Assembly (NCBI GenBank): GCA_046153695.1
Contig: JBJXEZ010000094.1
Span: 1 to 48,976 of the forward strand
DNA length: 48,976 nt
From: M3007 sp046153695
Lineage (GTDB): Bacteria > Bacteroidota > Bacteroidia > Chitinophagales > Saprospiraceae
Direction of reading: 5' to 3'
The position numbers and the translations under genes were made by a program. Below are positions 13,508 through 22,368 of the stretch, piece after piece. The stretch's first letter is position 1; each line of letters begins with the position of its first letter. The notes beneath the pieces are model-generated. The model was not told the origin of the DNA and did not search any database. It saw only the letters and a program-made list of their open reading frames with translations.

Positions 13508-16324
13508 ATGAAAAATTCACGGACCATAACTACTGTGCTGCTGGCGGTGCTGCTGCTTGCCATCGGCTGCGTGACCACTAAAAAGAAAAACGAAGAGGCG
13601 GGTTGGCTCAAACGCAACTGGCACAACCTGACCTCCAAGTACAACTACTGGTTTAACGCCGACGAACTGCTTGACTTGACCGTTGCCGGGCTGGAAAAAC
13701 AGCATACCGACAATTATGGCCAAATGCTGACTTTGTACCCTTACACCACCCCAAACCCGCAATCTGCCCTGGCTGATCTGGACAATGTGATCAAAAAATC
13801 GTCCATGGCCATTTCGCTGCACCGCGTCAGCGATTTTACTGACGACTGCTACACCATGATCGGTCAGGCGCAGTTCCTTAAGCGCGATTTTGAAACTGCC
13901 GAGGCAACCTTTCAGTACATCCGAGAAGAGCATAACCCCAACACCAAGGCCAAGATCAAGATCAGCAAAGAGAAAAAAGAAGACGCCAAAAAGAAGAAGA
14001 AAAAACCGGTCAAAAAGAAGAAGAAAAAACCGGCGCCCAAAAAGAAAAACAGCAAACCAGGCGACAAGACCGAGGGCAAACCCGAAGAAGCCAAACCCGC
14101 CGCTCCAGCCCCGGAACCGTATGTGCAACGCTACGACCCCTACAACAAAACGCTGCAGCGCACAGCCGCCTACCCTTTGGCTATGGTGTGGTACGGGCGT
14201 ACCCTCATCGAACGCGAAAAGTACGACGAGGCCGATTTTCTGTTCCGCGACCTCGATCAGGATGCCTATTTTCCGGAGGACGTTCGCCAAGAGCTGCATT
14301 CAGCTCAAGCGTACCTGTGGATCAGGCAAAAACAGTATGACAAAGCCATTTCACCGCTGGAAAAAGCCGTCAAGTTTGCCGGAAACAAAAACGCTCGTGC
14401 CCGGCTCGCTTATATCCTCTCCCAACTGTATGAACAATCCGGGCAGTTCGATCGGGCCTACGACGCGCTTGAAACTGTGCTGAAAAGCAACCCGGTCTAT
14501 GTGATGGAGTTCAACGCCCGCCTGCGCCGGATCGCCGCCGGATGGACAAACGGCAAGATCAGCAACGAAGAGGCCAACAAGTCGCTGGAAAGCATGATCC
14601 GGGACGAAAAAAACAACGAGTACCGCGACCAAATTTATTTCACCATGGCCTCTATCGCGCTCAAGGCAGGAAAACGCGAAGATGCCATCACTTACTTGCA
14701 AAAATCCATAGCCGCCAGCTCAGGCAATAACAACCTGCGCGGAGAAGCCTACCTGTTGCTGGCCGACATGTACTTTGAAGGCGAAGATTTTGTGTTTGCC
14801 AAAAAATACTTCGACAGCACGCTGACCGTCCTTCCCGCCACCGACGAGCGCTTCTCCCGGGTACGCCGGTACGCTGATAACCTGACCGAAATCGCACGTC
14901 ACATCACCACCATTGCGACAAACGATAGCATCGTGCGGATTTTTTACATGAGCACGGAGGAGCGCAAGGAACTGGCTCAAAAAATAAAAAAACAACGCGA
15001 GGAGGATGCCCAAAAAAATCTGTCGGCTTCCACGCCCGACAAAAAAGGCCCACTCCAATCCGCTCCAACGCCCAAGGCAGGGCAACCCGGTACGTCGTTT
15101 TATTTTTACAACGATGCCTTCCTGAAAAAAGGCCGGAAGGATTTTGCAAAAACATGGGATGACCGAAAACTGGAAGACAACTGGCGGCGTAGCACACGCC
15201 AACAAACCGGTGGCCCGGCCGATTTCGCGGGCACCGACAGCCTCCAAACCGAAGCTGCTACCAGCGCCGACCTCGCCGATATTTTTCAGGGCGTGCCGCA
15301 GAGTGAGGAAGAACTTGCCGTGCTGCACGCTTCCACATACGAAGCGCTATACCATTTGGGTGTGCTGTTCCGCGACAAATTAGAAAACAACAAGCGCTGC
15401 TCCAATACGCTTGAAGACCTGCTGAAGCGATACCCGGAAATTGACAAGTTTGAAAAAGAGGCCTGGTACTACTGTTACATGGCGTTTACAGCACTCGGCA
15501 ACACGGAACGCGCCAAATATTACTTCGACAAGTTAGTAGGAAAATACCCCACCAGCCCGTTTGCCCGCGTGCTCACCGACCCCGACTATGTGGCTTCAAA
15601 CAAGGAGCGCGAGCGTGAACTCAATCAATTCTACGAACAAACCTACTCGTTTTTTACCCAGGGAAATTTCCAAACAGCCTTCGACCGCTGCACGCAAGCG
15701 CCCCAAAAATACGGTACGACCAACCCTCTCATAGCCAAATTCGCCCTGCTAAGCGCCCTATGCACGGGTAATTTGCAGGGCAAGGCGGCCTACTGCCAGT
15801 CGCTTAAAGAAGTCATCGCCCGGCACCCGGAAAGCGCTGAAGCCACCCGAGCCAAGGAAATCGCCCGCCTGCTATCCTGCGAAGGTTTCGAGGTGGTAGA
15901 TCCTAAAACTGCTGCGGGTAGCAGTACTCCGACTACCCTTGACGAGGCCTTCACACCCGACGACGACAAACTGCACTACTTTTTAGTAGCCATCACCGGC
16001 GATGTACGGTTGGATGATGTCAAGATCGCTGTTTCGGACTACAATCGGGAATTTCACAAACTGGAACAGCTGCGCATTTCCAACATTTTCCTTGGTACCG
16101 ACACGAATACACCCATCCTCGTCATCCGTAAGTTCGACAACAAGGCACAGGCAATGCGCTATTTCGAGGAGGTGCGAAACACCAAGGAGTACCTCGGCGA
16201 GACAACCAAAAAAACCTACGCCAAGGAGTTTTTTGCCATCACACAGGAGAACTACCGCCGTGTGCTCAAGAACAAGACATTGGACGGGTACCGGGAGTTT
16301 TTCTCGGAAAATTATATGAAGTGA
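13508..16324 (+). CDS. SprE/PorW-like TPR lipoprotein (type IX secretion/gliding)
   Basis: A 938-residue lipoprotein. The ATG at 13508 gives MKNSRTITTVLLAVLLLAIGC, lipidated at C21; the 84 residues before it are not protein-like. The start NWHNLTSKYNYWFNADELLDLTVAGLEKQHTDNYGQMLTLYP and then SSMAISLHRVSDFTDDCYTMIGQAQFLKRDFETAEATFQYI are the pattern of SprE/PorW, a TPR lipoprotein that links the T9SS translocon to its motor ring. Many TPR helices follow (AYLWIRQKQYDKAISPLEKAV, QLYEQSGQFDRAYDALETVL, GEAYLLLADMYFEGEDFVFAKKYFD, YEALYHLGVLFRDKLENN). A strongly lysine-rich stretch at about 154-190 interrupts the first TPR region. The C-terminal 130 residues form a globular domain (LHYFLVAITGDVRLDDVKIAVSDYNREF). 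The family assignment rests on sequence pattern, not a search. Confidence 0.78.
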   Translation: MKNSRTITTVLLAVLLLAIGCVTTKKKNEEAGWLKRNWHNLTSKYNYWFNADELLDLTVAGLEKQHTDNYGQMLTLYPYTTPNPQSALADLDNVIKKSSMAISLHRVSDFTDDCYTMIGQAQFLKRDFETAEATFQYIREEHNPNTKAKIKISKEKKEDAKKKKKKPVKKKKKKPAPKKKNSKPGDKTEGKPEEAKPAAPAPEPYVQRYDPYNKTLQRTAAYPLAMVWYGRTLIEREKYDEADFLFRDLDQDAYFPEDVRQELHSAQAYLWIRQKQYDKAISPLEKAVKFAGNKNARARLAYILSQLYEQSGQFDRAYDALETVLKSNPVYVMEFNARLRRIAAGWTNGKISNEEANKSLESMIRDEKNNEYRDQIYFTMASIALKAGKREDAITYLQKSIAASSGNNNLRGEAYLLLADMYFEGEDFVFAKKYFDSTLTVLPATDERFSRVRRYADNLTEIARHITTIATNDSIVRIFYMSTEERKELAQKIKKQREEDAQKNLSASTPDKKGPLQSAPTPKAGQPGTSFYFYNDAFLKKGRKDFAKTWDDRKLEDNWRRSTRQQTGGPADFAGTDSLQTEAATSADLADIFQGVPQSEEELAVLHASTYEALYHLGVLFRDKLENNKRCSNTLEDLLKRYPEIDKFEKEAWYYCYMAFTALGNTERAKYYFDKLVGKYPTSPFARVLTDPDYVASNKERERELNQFYEQTYSFFTQGNFQTAFDRCTQAPQKYGTTNPLIAKFALLSALCTGNLQGKAAYCQSLKEVIARHPESAEATRAKEIARLLSCEGFEVVDPKTAAGSSTPTTLDEAFTPDDDKLHYFLVAITGDVRLDDVKIAVSDYNREFHKLEQLRISNIFLGTDTNTPILVIRKFDNKAQAMRYFEEVRNTKEYLGETTKKTYAKEFFAITQENYRRVLKNKTLDGYREFFSENYMK

Positions 16325-16366
16325 GGGGACTCTCTTTCAGCGAGGGCATGTTCGTTGACGCATGTT

Positions 16367-16391
16367 GCTGTCGCCAGGTAGCGGCGACAGC
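16367..16391. terminator. Hairpin between convergent genes
   Basis: GCTGTCGCC pairs perfectly with GGCGACAGC around a 7-nt loop, 43 nt after the SprE-like stop and 76 nt before the convergent lipoprotein stop. It lacks a T-tract, so terminator function is uncertain. Confidence 0.5.
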
Positions 16392-16466
16392 TCAAAGATA
16401 GCTCGATTCAGCAAAAGGCAAACGGGAGAGGAACGAGTAAGCCTCCTTTCCGATGCCAATTTTCAA

Positions 16467-17315
16467 TCAATTTTTGATTTTTGTAATCCCACCGATTTCC
16501 GAAAACGGCAGTACGAACTGAGTTTCGCCATGCACGACTAAAAAAATCTCGCCGGCTTCGTAGTTGAAAAAGAGGCCATCTTTGACCAATCCATAGCTTT
16601 TCGGCAGGTCAAACTTGAATTCTTCGTTGAATTTGAGCGGCTCCGTACCGTCCGTCGGCTTGAACAAATCCGGGTAAGCGGCCACGAATTTCTTTTCGGC
16701 AAGTGCTTTCAACGCCGCTTTGTCGGAGACCAAATCATCCCAAGTCAGTCGGTTGCCCGTCGCGCAGTCGAATGTGGCGACGGCCACCGAAAGATTGCGG
16801 TGATTACCGCCCGTGAAGGCATTGCCGTCTATTCGCAGGGTAATGTGCTTGCCGTCGTTCAGCAGGATTGTGTCTTTCGATTCGACCAGGTAACTGCCAG
16901 TCATCACGCTTTCATTTTCTATCAACTCCTGCGAGTGGCTGTCGAAAAAGGTTTTAGCGGCAGATTCGAGGGTGGCCGTTTTGACCTTTTCCTCGGTCGA
17001 GTTGTAGGGCATCGTTATTGACACCAAATAGCGCGTTGCCCATTCGGCGACGCTTTTTTTCAATGCCTCGCCTCCCGCTTCGATGGTTGGATAACTGAGT
17101 TTGATTTTAGCGCAATTACTACGCTCGTCCTCGGGTTTGTCGCAGTCTTTGCCTTGCGTATTTTCCATTTTAGCAGTGCCGATGGTTGCGGGTTTTTCTG
17201 CCGGGGCCGTTTCGTTTTTGCAAGAATGCAAACAGGCGAGCGTGAAAAAGCAGGCTGCCGCAAAAAACAGCGGCGAAAAACGGGAGGCGAAAGGGTGAAA
17301 TAGAGTGCTGTTCAT
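16467..17315 (-). CDS. DUF4163/DUF3298 (PdaC/RsiV-like) lipoprotein
   Basis: A 282-residue lipoprotein with a signal ending LHSC (C32). The mature region starts with a cysteine-containing segment (GKDCDKPEDERSNCAKIKLSYPTI), then a PdaC-like domain with VTGSYLVESKD-type strands and GKHITLRIDGNAFTGGNHRN, where G-A-H-G is the usual family signature. The C-terminal RsiV/DUF3298 part has TGNRLTWDDLVSDKAALKALAEKKF and ends GLFFNYEAGEIFLVVHGETQFVLPFSEI. Proteins with these domains include anti-sigma factor RsiV and peptidoglycan deacetylase PdaC, but neither a sigma gene nor a catalytic deacetylase domain is adjacent, so the role is unknown. A hairpin (about 17356-17384) lies just upstream. Confidence 0.85.
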   Translation of the reverse strand: MNSTLFHPFASRFSPLFFAAACFFTLACLHSCKNETAPAEKPATIGTAKMENTQGKDCDKPEDERSNCAKIKLSYPTIEAGGEALKKSVAEWATRYLVSITMPYNSTEEKVKTATLESAAKTFFDSHSQELIENESVMTGSYLVESKDTILLNDGKHITLRIDGNAFTGGNHRNLSVAVATFDCATGNRLTWDDLVSDKAALKALAEKKFVAAYPDLFKPTDGTEPLKFNEEFKFDLPKSYGLVKDGLFFNYEAGEIFLVVHGETQFVLPFSEIGGITKIKN

Positions 17316-17394
17316 TTAAGATTGAATCTAGAAGTGATGTAATACGTTTTTGATCCCTCGGAAGTTTTTCAAGTTTCCGAAGGCTTGGTTTGCG

Positions 17395-17619
17395 TCATTT
17401 TGCTGCGGCAGCAACACAACCAAAGTTGGTCAGAAGCCATTTTCCGTTTTCCAATTTTAAGCCAATATTATAAATCCCCTTTTCCTCCGAGTAAGCACTG
17501 ACTCGCCCTTCTCCTTGTTTTGAAATGGAGAAAGTGGCTTGAGGTGGCTCAATTTCGCCGCACACTTTTCTGTAAAGAGATAAGGTTCGGTTGGTTTGAT
17601 TTTTGGGTTCAAAGTTCAT
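17395..17619 (-). pseudogene. Probable 3' fragment of a gene truncated by an IS3-family element
   Basis: A 74-codon frame whose ATG (17619) lies exactly at the edge of the IS3 element. The protein ends FSISKQGEGRVSAYSEEKGIYNIGLKLENGKWLLTNFGCVAAAAK, the kind of short C-terminal strand pattern seen in small lipoproteins, but it has no signal peptide of its own. I infer that the upstream part was lost at the insertion; no matching N-terminal half is recognisable on the far side of the element (18535-18679). It could be a complete small gene, which is less likely. Confidence 0.5.
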
Positions 17620-18196
17620 TGACCAGGCAGTCTAACAGTTTGCGCAGCATGCCATTTTTGCTCAAACAGTTCAGGTATTTCGTAGCCGATTGACGAATGT
17701 CGGCGTTTTCGGTTGTAGTACAGTTCAATGTATTCAAAAATCTCAGTGTAGGCATCGTCGAAGCCATTAAAGGCCCCTTTTTCCAGTAATTCAGCCTTGA
17801 ATCGGCTAAATAAACTTTCTCCCATAGCATTATCATAATGGTTGTCTTTACGGGTCATGCTCTGCAAAATTCATGCTGCCTGAGCAGGTTCCGGAACGCT
17901 TCGGAGGCATACTGACCACCACCGTCACTATGTACAAGTAGCTCTTTGGGTAAGGTTTTGCGGTTAATTGCTTTGTTTAATGCGTTTTCAACCAAAATAC
18001 TCCGCATGTGCTCGGCTAACTCCCACCCTACAATGAATCGACTGAACATATCTTGCCAACAAGCCAGGTACAAAAACGAGCCCTTGGCCAGTGGAATATA
18101 GGTGATGTCGCCTACCAGAACCTCGCCCGGACGGCTCGGCGCCGGCCGATCCAGCAGCAGATTCGGGCTACGTCCCATTTGATAGAGCAGCGTCAT
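17616..18196 (-). pseudogene. IS3-family transposase OrfB, internally deleted and frameshifted
   Basis: The frame 18196-17855 carries the rve integrase core: GEVLVGDITYIPLAKGSFLYLACWQDMFSRFIVGW with the first catalytic Asp (GDITYI) and the second in LLVHSDGGGQYAS. It breaks after RQHEF; the next frame continues SMTRKDNHYDNAMGESLFSRFKAELL with the catalytic Glu (MGESLF), through YIELYYNRKRRHSSIGY to the stop. A single-base loss near 17867-17873 explains the shift. About 100 N-terminal residues (the HTH_21 region) are also absent, so OrfA is followed directly by the Pro-rich segment before the core. Confidence 0.88.
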
Positions 18197-18534
18197 GTCG
18201 TTCGTCCGAAGATAGCCAAGGCTTTTTTTAAAATATCCCGCTCCATTTCAACCTGCCGTAATTGCTTGCGAAGTTGCTCCAATTCGGCAGCACTACCGGA
18301 TTCTTCCGGCGAATACGACGACTTTTGCTCCGTACGCCATTTGTACAATAAGTTCTCACTCATGCCTAAAGAGCGGGCTACATCCGGTACGCTCCGACCC
18401 CCGTTGACCATCCGTAGCGCTTCGCTTTTGAAGCCTTCATCATACTTGCGACGCACTGCTTTGATCTTTTTTTGTTTTTCCATCTTGACACAAATTTAAG
18501 AGAGTTTTGTGTGCGGAAAAATTAGACCATCTCA
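17620..18534 (-). mobile_element. Degraded IS3-family insertion sequence
   Basis: The element holds orfA and a damaged orfB on the minus strand. Imperfect terminal repeats are visible: TGACCAGGCAGTCTAACAGT inward from 17620 and TGAGATGGTCTAATTTTTCC inward from 18534, sharing GTCTAA and a GCRCA-type segment. The total of about 915 bp is roughly 300 bp short of a normal IS3-family element, matching the missing N-terminal part of OrfB. No flanking target duplication is evident. It cannot transpose on its own products. Confidence 0.75.
18193..18483 (-). CDS. IS3-family transposase OrfA
   Basis: A 96-residue DNA-binding subunit with a helix-turn-helix (KYDEGFKSEALRMVNGGRSVPDVARSLGMSENLLYKW) and a leucine-zipper tail (AELEQLRKQLRQVEMERDILKKALAIFGR). 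The stop overlaps the OrfB start (ATGA), where IS3 elements often use programmed frameshifting. This frame is intact, but its partner OrfB is not. The 145 bp upstream of it, to the STN protein gene, hold no recognisable gene. Confidence 0.9.
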   Translation of the reverse strand: MEKQKKIKAVRRKYDEGFKSEALRMVNGGRSVPDVARSLGMSENLLYKWRTEQKSSYSPEESGSAAELEQLRKQLRQVEMERDILKKALAIFGRTT

Positions 18535-18679
18535 GTGCGCTGCACCTTAACCCATTACAGTACCTTCTAAATGCTACAAATCTTGCGCCGCGCTGCGGCT
18601 ACCTAACCAGTTACAATCAGAATTTATTATTGATTCTCACTCTTCACTTCTTTACGAACCATTTTCTAATACGACAGAA

Positions 18680-20521
18680 TCAAAACACCCACTTTAGCCC
18701 TGCCGTCCAGCCGATCCAGCCAGAGATCCAGCCGTCGCCTTCGTTTTTAAACAGGATATTACGCCGCACTACCCTTTCCCTAAGGGCATTACTTTCCGCT
18801 ACGTCCGGGTCGGAGGCGAATACGTTTATGGTCGGCCCACCGGTGATATGCAGCCCACCCGCTATGCGCAAGTCCAGTCCAAGGGCAAATTGTGCCCATT
18901 CCTGCCAATGCTCGTCGTGGCTACCCTCGTTGAGGTGTCGAAAATTCAGGTCGAAGGAGAGGCCTCCCCATGTCCCGAAGCGTTTCTGCGAGCCGATGCC
19001 AAGTCCATAGCCCCAGAGTGTATGCCTGAAGGAGGAATCCGGTTTTACTCCGCCAAGCAACGAAATATAAAACCCCGGGCGGCCCGACTTGAACGCCAGA
19101 TTGGCTGGCAGCACATCATTGATGCTGGTTTCGATTGCCAAAAAACCTCCTTCTTTGGACAAGTTGACCAACCCGAGTTGCAGGCCCTTGTTTTCCCGTG
19201 CATAGTTGACGAGGCCGAATTGTACGCCGCGCAGGTGCTTCGCATGGTTGTACAGCCCCGACACCTGGGCACTAATCAGTGTGTCGGCCATATTGGCGAG
19301 GCCAGCAATTTGCACCAGTACCCTGCTGCCGCTTCCCACGGTATTTGTCAGTCCTGCCAACTGACAGGCATTGTAGGCAAACCGTGCATGGTTGCTCACG
19401 GCGGATGCCTGAATGCCCGATAAGTAGTTGGCCTGATTCCAGACCCCCGCCGCCTGTACTGCCACAGAGTCAGCAAGGTTCACCACGCCCGATGCCTGTA
19501 CGGAGAATTGCCCGTGCAGCGCGAGGTTGAGCACCCCGGCTGCTTGTACACCGCGCCCGTAGCTGGCCACGTTGACTATGCCACTCCCCTGAATGCCGCG
19601 CATTGTGTCGCCAACAAAGTTGTACACGCCAGCGAGTTGCACTCCTGTCGCGTTGCCGCCGAGGTTATTGAATACACCGGCGGCCTGCAGACCCGTCATG
19701 TGTTCGCGGGTGATGTTGCCGATACCGCCAAACTCGGCGATACGGTTGCCGCGTGAATAGCCGGCGAGGATGTTGAACGACCAGTCGTTCATCACGCTGC
19801 CGCTCAGGCGGTGATTGGTACCGATACCGGGTAAAAAGGAAAGTTGGAAACGCCGGTGCAGCGAGTCCTGCACATTCAAGACGGTGAAACGCTGTGCTGT
19901 ATTGACAAAAAAGCGCTCCAGCGCGTACGGGGTGTTATTCAATCGTTTGCGCAACGAAGGCCCGGACGGTTCAGGGAATGCCGACTGGGGCACCAAATTG
20001 AGTTGGACAAAGCGTGGCGTTTGCGGGCTCACTAGTAACACCGTATCGCGGTAGTCCAGTTTTGAAATCACAACTTCCGAGCGGGGTGACACCTCCAGTT
20101 GGTAAAAGCCGCTGCTGTCGCTGGTTGTGGAACGGAGGGTGTGGCGGTCGTACACCGTGGCGTTGGAAATTTTTTGGCCTGTTTGCGGGTCGGTGAGGTA
20201 GCCGCTCAGGCGCTGTTGCGGTTTTCTGTTCTTTTTCAAAATGAGGTATTCGCCGCTGGGTTTGAACGAGTAGTCGTCCCCAAGCGCCATGGTCAGGGTT
20301 TCGCGCACCGTCCAGCCGTCAGCGTGCAGTGTCACTCGGCGGTTTGCGTCGAGGATTCGAGCGTTGTACGACCACTCAAAATCCCCCTGTCGGGCAATCT
20401 CGTCGAGCACCGTTTTAAGTGGTTCCGAGTTAAAGTGTGCAGTGATGCGACGTTCAAGCACATCGCTAGCGTAGAGGTTGTGGGCTGCCGTGAGCAGCAA
20501 CAGGAGAAGTATTTGTTTCAT
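18680..20521 (-). CDS. STN-domain protein with surface-repeat (LA_2272-like) region
   Basis: A 613-residue exported protein; the ATG at 20521 is preferred to a GTG at 20536 and gives the signal MKQILLLLLLTAAHNLYAS. Residues 22-95 are an STN (secretin/TonB short N-terminal) domain: RITAHFNSEPLKTVLDEIARQGDFEWSYNARILDANRRVTLHADGWTVRETL. Next is a carboxypeptidase-regulatory-like domain (RLSGYLTDPQTGQKISNATVYD). From about 270 to 470 there are a dozen or so near repeats of the form GVQLAGVYNFVG, GIQGSGIVNVAS, GVQAAGVLNLAL, as in LA_2272-type surface-repeat proteins. The C-terminus (GFYISLLGGV..LSFDLNFRHL..GLKWVF) looks like outer-membrane beta strands ending in Phe. It is downstream of ECF sigma and FecR genes, the place normally occupied by a SusC/FecA-like transducer. 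Confidence 0.8.
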   Translation of the reverse strand: MKQILLLLLLTAAHNLYASDVLERRITAHFNSEPLKTVLDEIARQGDFEWSYNARILDANRRVTLHADGWTVRETLTMALGDDYSFKPSGEYLILKKNRKPQQRLSGYLTDPQTGQKISNATVYDRHTLRSTTSDSSGFYQLEVSPRSEVVISKLDYRDTVLLVSPQTPRFVQLNLVPQSAFPEPSGPSLRKRLNNTPYALERFFVNTAQRFTVLNVQDSLHRRFQLSFLPGIGTNHRLSGSVMNDWSFNILAGYSRGNRIAEFGGIGNITREHMTGLQAAGVFNNLGGNATGVQLAGVYNFVGDTMRGIQGSGIVNVASYGRGVQAAGVLNLALHGQFSVQASGVVNLADSVAVQAAGVWNQANYLSGIQASAVSNHARFAYNACQLAGLTNTVGSGSRVLVQIAGLANMADTLISAQVSGLYNHAKHLRGVQFGLVNYARENKGLQLGLVNLSKEGGFLAIETSINDVLPANLAFKSGRPGFYISLLGGVKPDSSFRHTLWGYGLGIGSQKRFGTWGGLSFDLNFRHLNEGSHDEHWQEWAQFALGLDLRIAGGLHITGGPTINVFASDPDVAESNALRERVVRRNILFKNEGDGWISGWIGWTAGLKWVF

Positions 20522-20585
20522 AGCGTTGTTAATCACAGGGCTCTTGCCCTATGTAGAGAAAAAAAGAAGTCCTTTTAAGTTTGGG

Positions 20586-21545
20586 TTAGTCGCAGCCGAT
20601 ACCGTCCAGTTCGTAGGCATCGGGGCTTTTTTTCAAGGAGATGGCAAAAGATTCGGCTATCAAAGCCAACACCCGGTCAGCAGACAGGTTGTTGTAGCGG
20701 GCGGTGAGCAGGCAATCTTCCAACAACTTGTTTTTAAGGATGATCCGTACACCATAAGCGTGTTCGATCTGTTGGACAACCTCGCGCAGGGGGCTTGCAT
20801 CGAATCGGAGCACCCTGCCAAGCGATTGATCTTGAGTCAGTACGCCGCTTTTCAGGTTGTAAATCGCCTGGTCATTTGCTGCGAGCAGCAATGATTGCCC
20901 GCGTGCGCTTACCCGCACTTTTCCCGATGTCACCGTGATGCGCACCAGATCTGATTCCGAAAGGTTATCCACCCGGAATACCGTGCCGAGTACCTGCACT
21001 TCCAGGTCACTCAGCGCCACAATGAATGGTCGCGACGAATCGGACTGCACATCGAACGTGGCGGCACCGTGCAGGCGCAAGCGCCGGTCCCGGGCATTGA
21101 AACCGGCATCAAGCGACAGGCCGGAGTGGGGTTCGAGCGTAACCAACGATCCATCGGACAGAGATTCGGACACAGCAGTATTGGTGGCAACCAAGGTGCT
21201 GCCGGGAGGCGGGGTGTTGCGGAGCCATAGAAAATATGAAGCAGCCAAAGTAAATACTACCGCTGCGGCTGCCCGCCATACCACCGCCATACGCACCATA
21301 CGCGGGCGGGTTTGGCGGAGCCGGGTTTTTACCTGCAACAGGGCTGCTTCGGTATCTACGGAGCGGCTAGTAACCGGGCGCAGCGCCGGAGCCTTTTGCC
21401 AGAGAGCCACCAGGTCGGCGAGGTAGCGTTGGTTTTCGGGCGACTCTCCTGCCCAGGCAAGCAACGCAGCAGCCTCTTCAGGTGTGGTTTCGCCTGCGAG
21501 TTGTCGGGCGATCAGGGCATCTGTTTGTTCGTCGAAGGCTTCCAT
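20586..21545 (-). CDS. FecR-family anti-sigma factor
   Basis: A 319-residue inner-membrane sigma regulator. The cytoplasmic N-terminal part (residues 1-85) includes DALIARQLAGETTPEEAAALLAWAGESPENQRYLADLVALW, the sigma-binding helical region. One membrane helix follows at about 86-107 (AVVWRAAAAVVFTLAASYFLW). The periplasmic FecR domain spans about 113-225 (VSESLSDGSLVTLEPHSGLSLD, RRLRLHGAATFDVQSDSSRPFIV, VLGTVFRVDN). A DUF4974 domain (SPLREVVQQIEHAYGVRIILKN) ends the protein. It should receive a signal from an outer-membrane STN domain and release or activate the ECF sigma encoded 50 bp upstream. Confidence 0.95.
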   Translation of the reverse strand: MEAFDEQTDALIARQLAGETTPEEAAALLAWAGESPENQRYLADLVALWQKAPALRPVTSRSVDTEAALLQVKTRLRQTRPRMVRMAVVWRAAAAVVFTLAASYFLWLRNTPPPGSTLVATNTAVSESLSDGSLVTLEPHSGLSLDAGFNARDRRLRLHGAATFDVQSDSSRPFIVALSDLEVQVLGTVFRVDNLSESDLVRITVTSGKVRVSARGQSLLLAANDQAIYNLKSGVLTQDQSLGRVLRFDASPLREVVQQIEHAYGVRIILKNKLLEDCLLTARYNNLSADRVLALIAESFAISLKKSPDAYELDGIGCD

Positions 21546-21595
21546 GATCTATATGTTAGCGTGTAAGCAGTATTGCGTATTTTGAAACAGGTCGG

Positions 21596-22180
21596 TCATA
21601 TGGCGGCACTCAGACAGCACCAAAAACCGAACAGGGTGACTAAATAATCGGCCAGTTGGAACCGAAGGATACGCAGGGCCTTGCCCATCTGGGTTTCGAC
21701 GGTTTTGATAGATATGCCGAGCTGTTCGGCGATCTCGCGATACTTCAACTCCTCAAACCGACTCAATTCAAAGACATGGCGACACTGCGGGGGCAGTTTT
21801 TCAAGGGCAGTTTGCAGGCGGTTGGCCAGTTCGCGAGCGGGATAGTCGGGTGGTGCATGTTCTTTTTCCAATTGAGTGGCATTGAAATCCAGGTACTTCG
21901 AGTGAGTTTTGGCCGACCGGATACGGTTGAGGACGGCGTTATGCACAGTTTTGTACAGGTAACTCTTGAGCGACCATACAATGTTGAGGCGCTCGCGTTG
22001 TTCCCAGAGTTTAACAAAAACCTGCTGTACGATGTCTTCTGCGCCGTCAAGGTCGCTGTCCGTCAGGCGTGCAGCATACCCGCATAGCGGTTCGTACCAC
22101 TGCCTGAAAACAGCCTCGAATGCGGCCTCGTCGCCGCGTCGCAAGGCCTCCGTTTGGGTAAATTCGTCTTGATGTTCCAA
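21596..22180 (-). CDS. ECF RNA polymerase sigma-70 factor
   Basis: A 194-residue ECF sigma factor. Region 2 is seen in AAFEAVFRQWYEPLCGYAARLTDSDLDGAEDIVQQVFVKLWEQRERL and SLKSYLYKTVHNAVLNRIR. Region 4 is ALEKLPPQCRHVFELSRFEELKYREIAEQLGISIKTVETQMGKALRILR. No ATG opens the frame: translation appears to start at TTG 22180 (encoding MEHQDEF), and no alternative start is better placed. The C-terminus LFGFWCCLSAAI is hydrophobic but short. It is the first gene of the leftward sigma-FecR-STN cluster; a large inverted repeat lies directly upstream. Confidence 0.93.
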   Translation of the reverse strand: MEHQDEFTQTEALRRGDEAAFEAVFRQWYEPLCGYAARLTDSDLDGAEDIVQQVFVKLWEQRERLNIVWSLKSYLYKTVHNAVLNRIRSAKTHSKYLDFNATQLEKEHAPPDYPARELANRLQTALEKLPPQCRHVFELSRFEELKYREIAEQLGISIKTVETQMGKALRILRFQLADYLVTLFGFWCCLSAAI

Positions 22181-22203
22181 CGAGTTACAAGTTTTGAACG
22201 AAT

Positions 22204-22297
22204 AGAGACACCGTCGGGGCAGTTTACCCTGATGTGGGTTCCGTTTTTTTTAAATACAAATTTTCCGTCAGGGTAAACCACCCCCTTCCGTGTCTCT
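22204..22297. promoter_or_regulatory. Large imperfect inverted repeat between the sigma gene and the TonB receptor gene
   Basis: The left arm 22204-22232 starts AGAGACACCG and ends GTTTACCCTGA; the right arm 22268-22297 is its reverse complement with a few mismatches (TCAGGGTAAACC..CGTGTCTCT). The 35-nt centre is A/T-rich. It sits in the divergent intergenic region, 24 nt from the sigma start and about 70 nt from the receptor ATG, so it may be an operator or an RNA structure in a leader. Neither strand has a good TAnnTTTG box here, consistent with an alternative-sigma promoter. Confidence 0.6.
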
Positions 22298-22368
22298 GGG
22301 GTGAAACTGGATAAACACTTCCTCAAACCGGGAACCACGTTTCAAAAAAACACTTAAGCACTAATTTC

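Noticed and set aside
13890..14483. Arg/Lys/Pro-rich 197-codon frame inside the SprE-like gene
   Set aside because: It is the shifted frame of the A-rich lysine tract; the lipoprotein frame is the real one.
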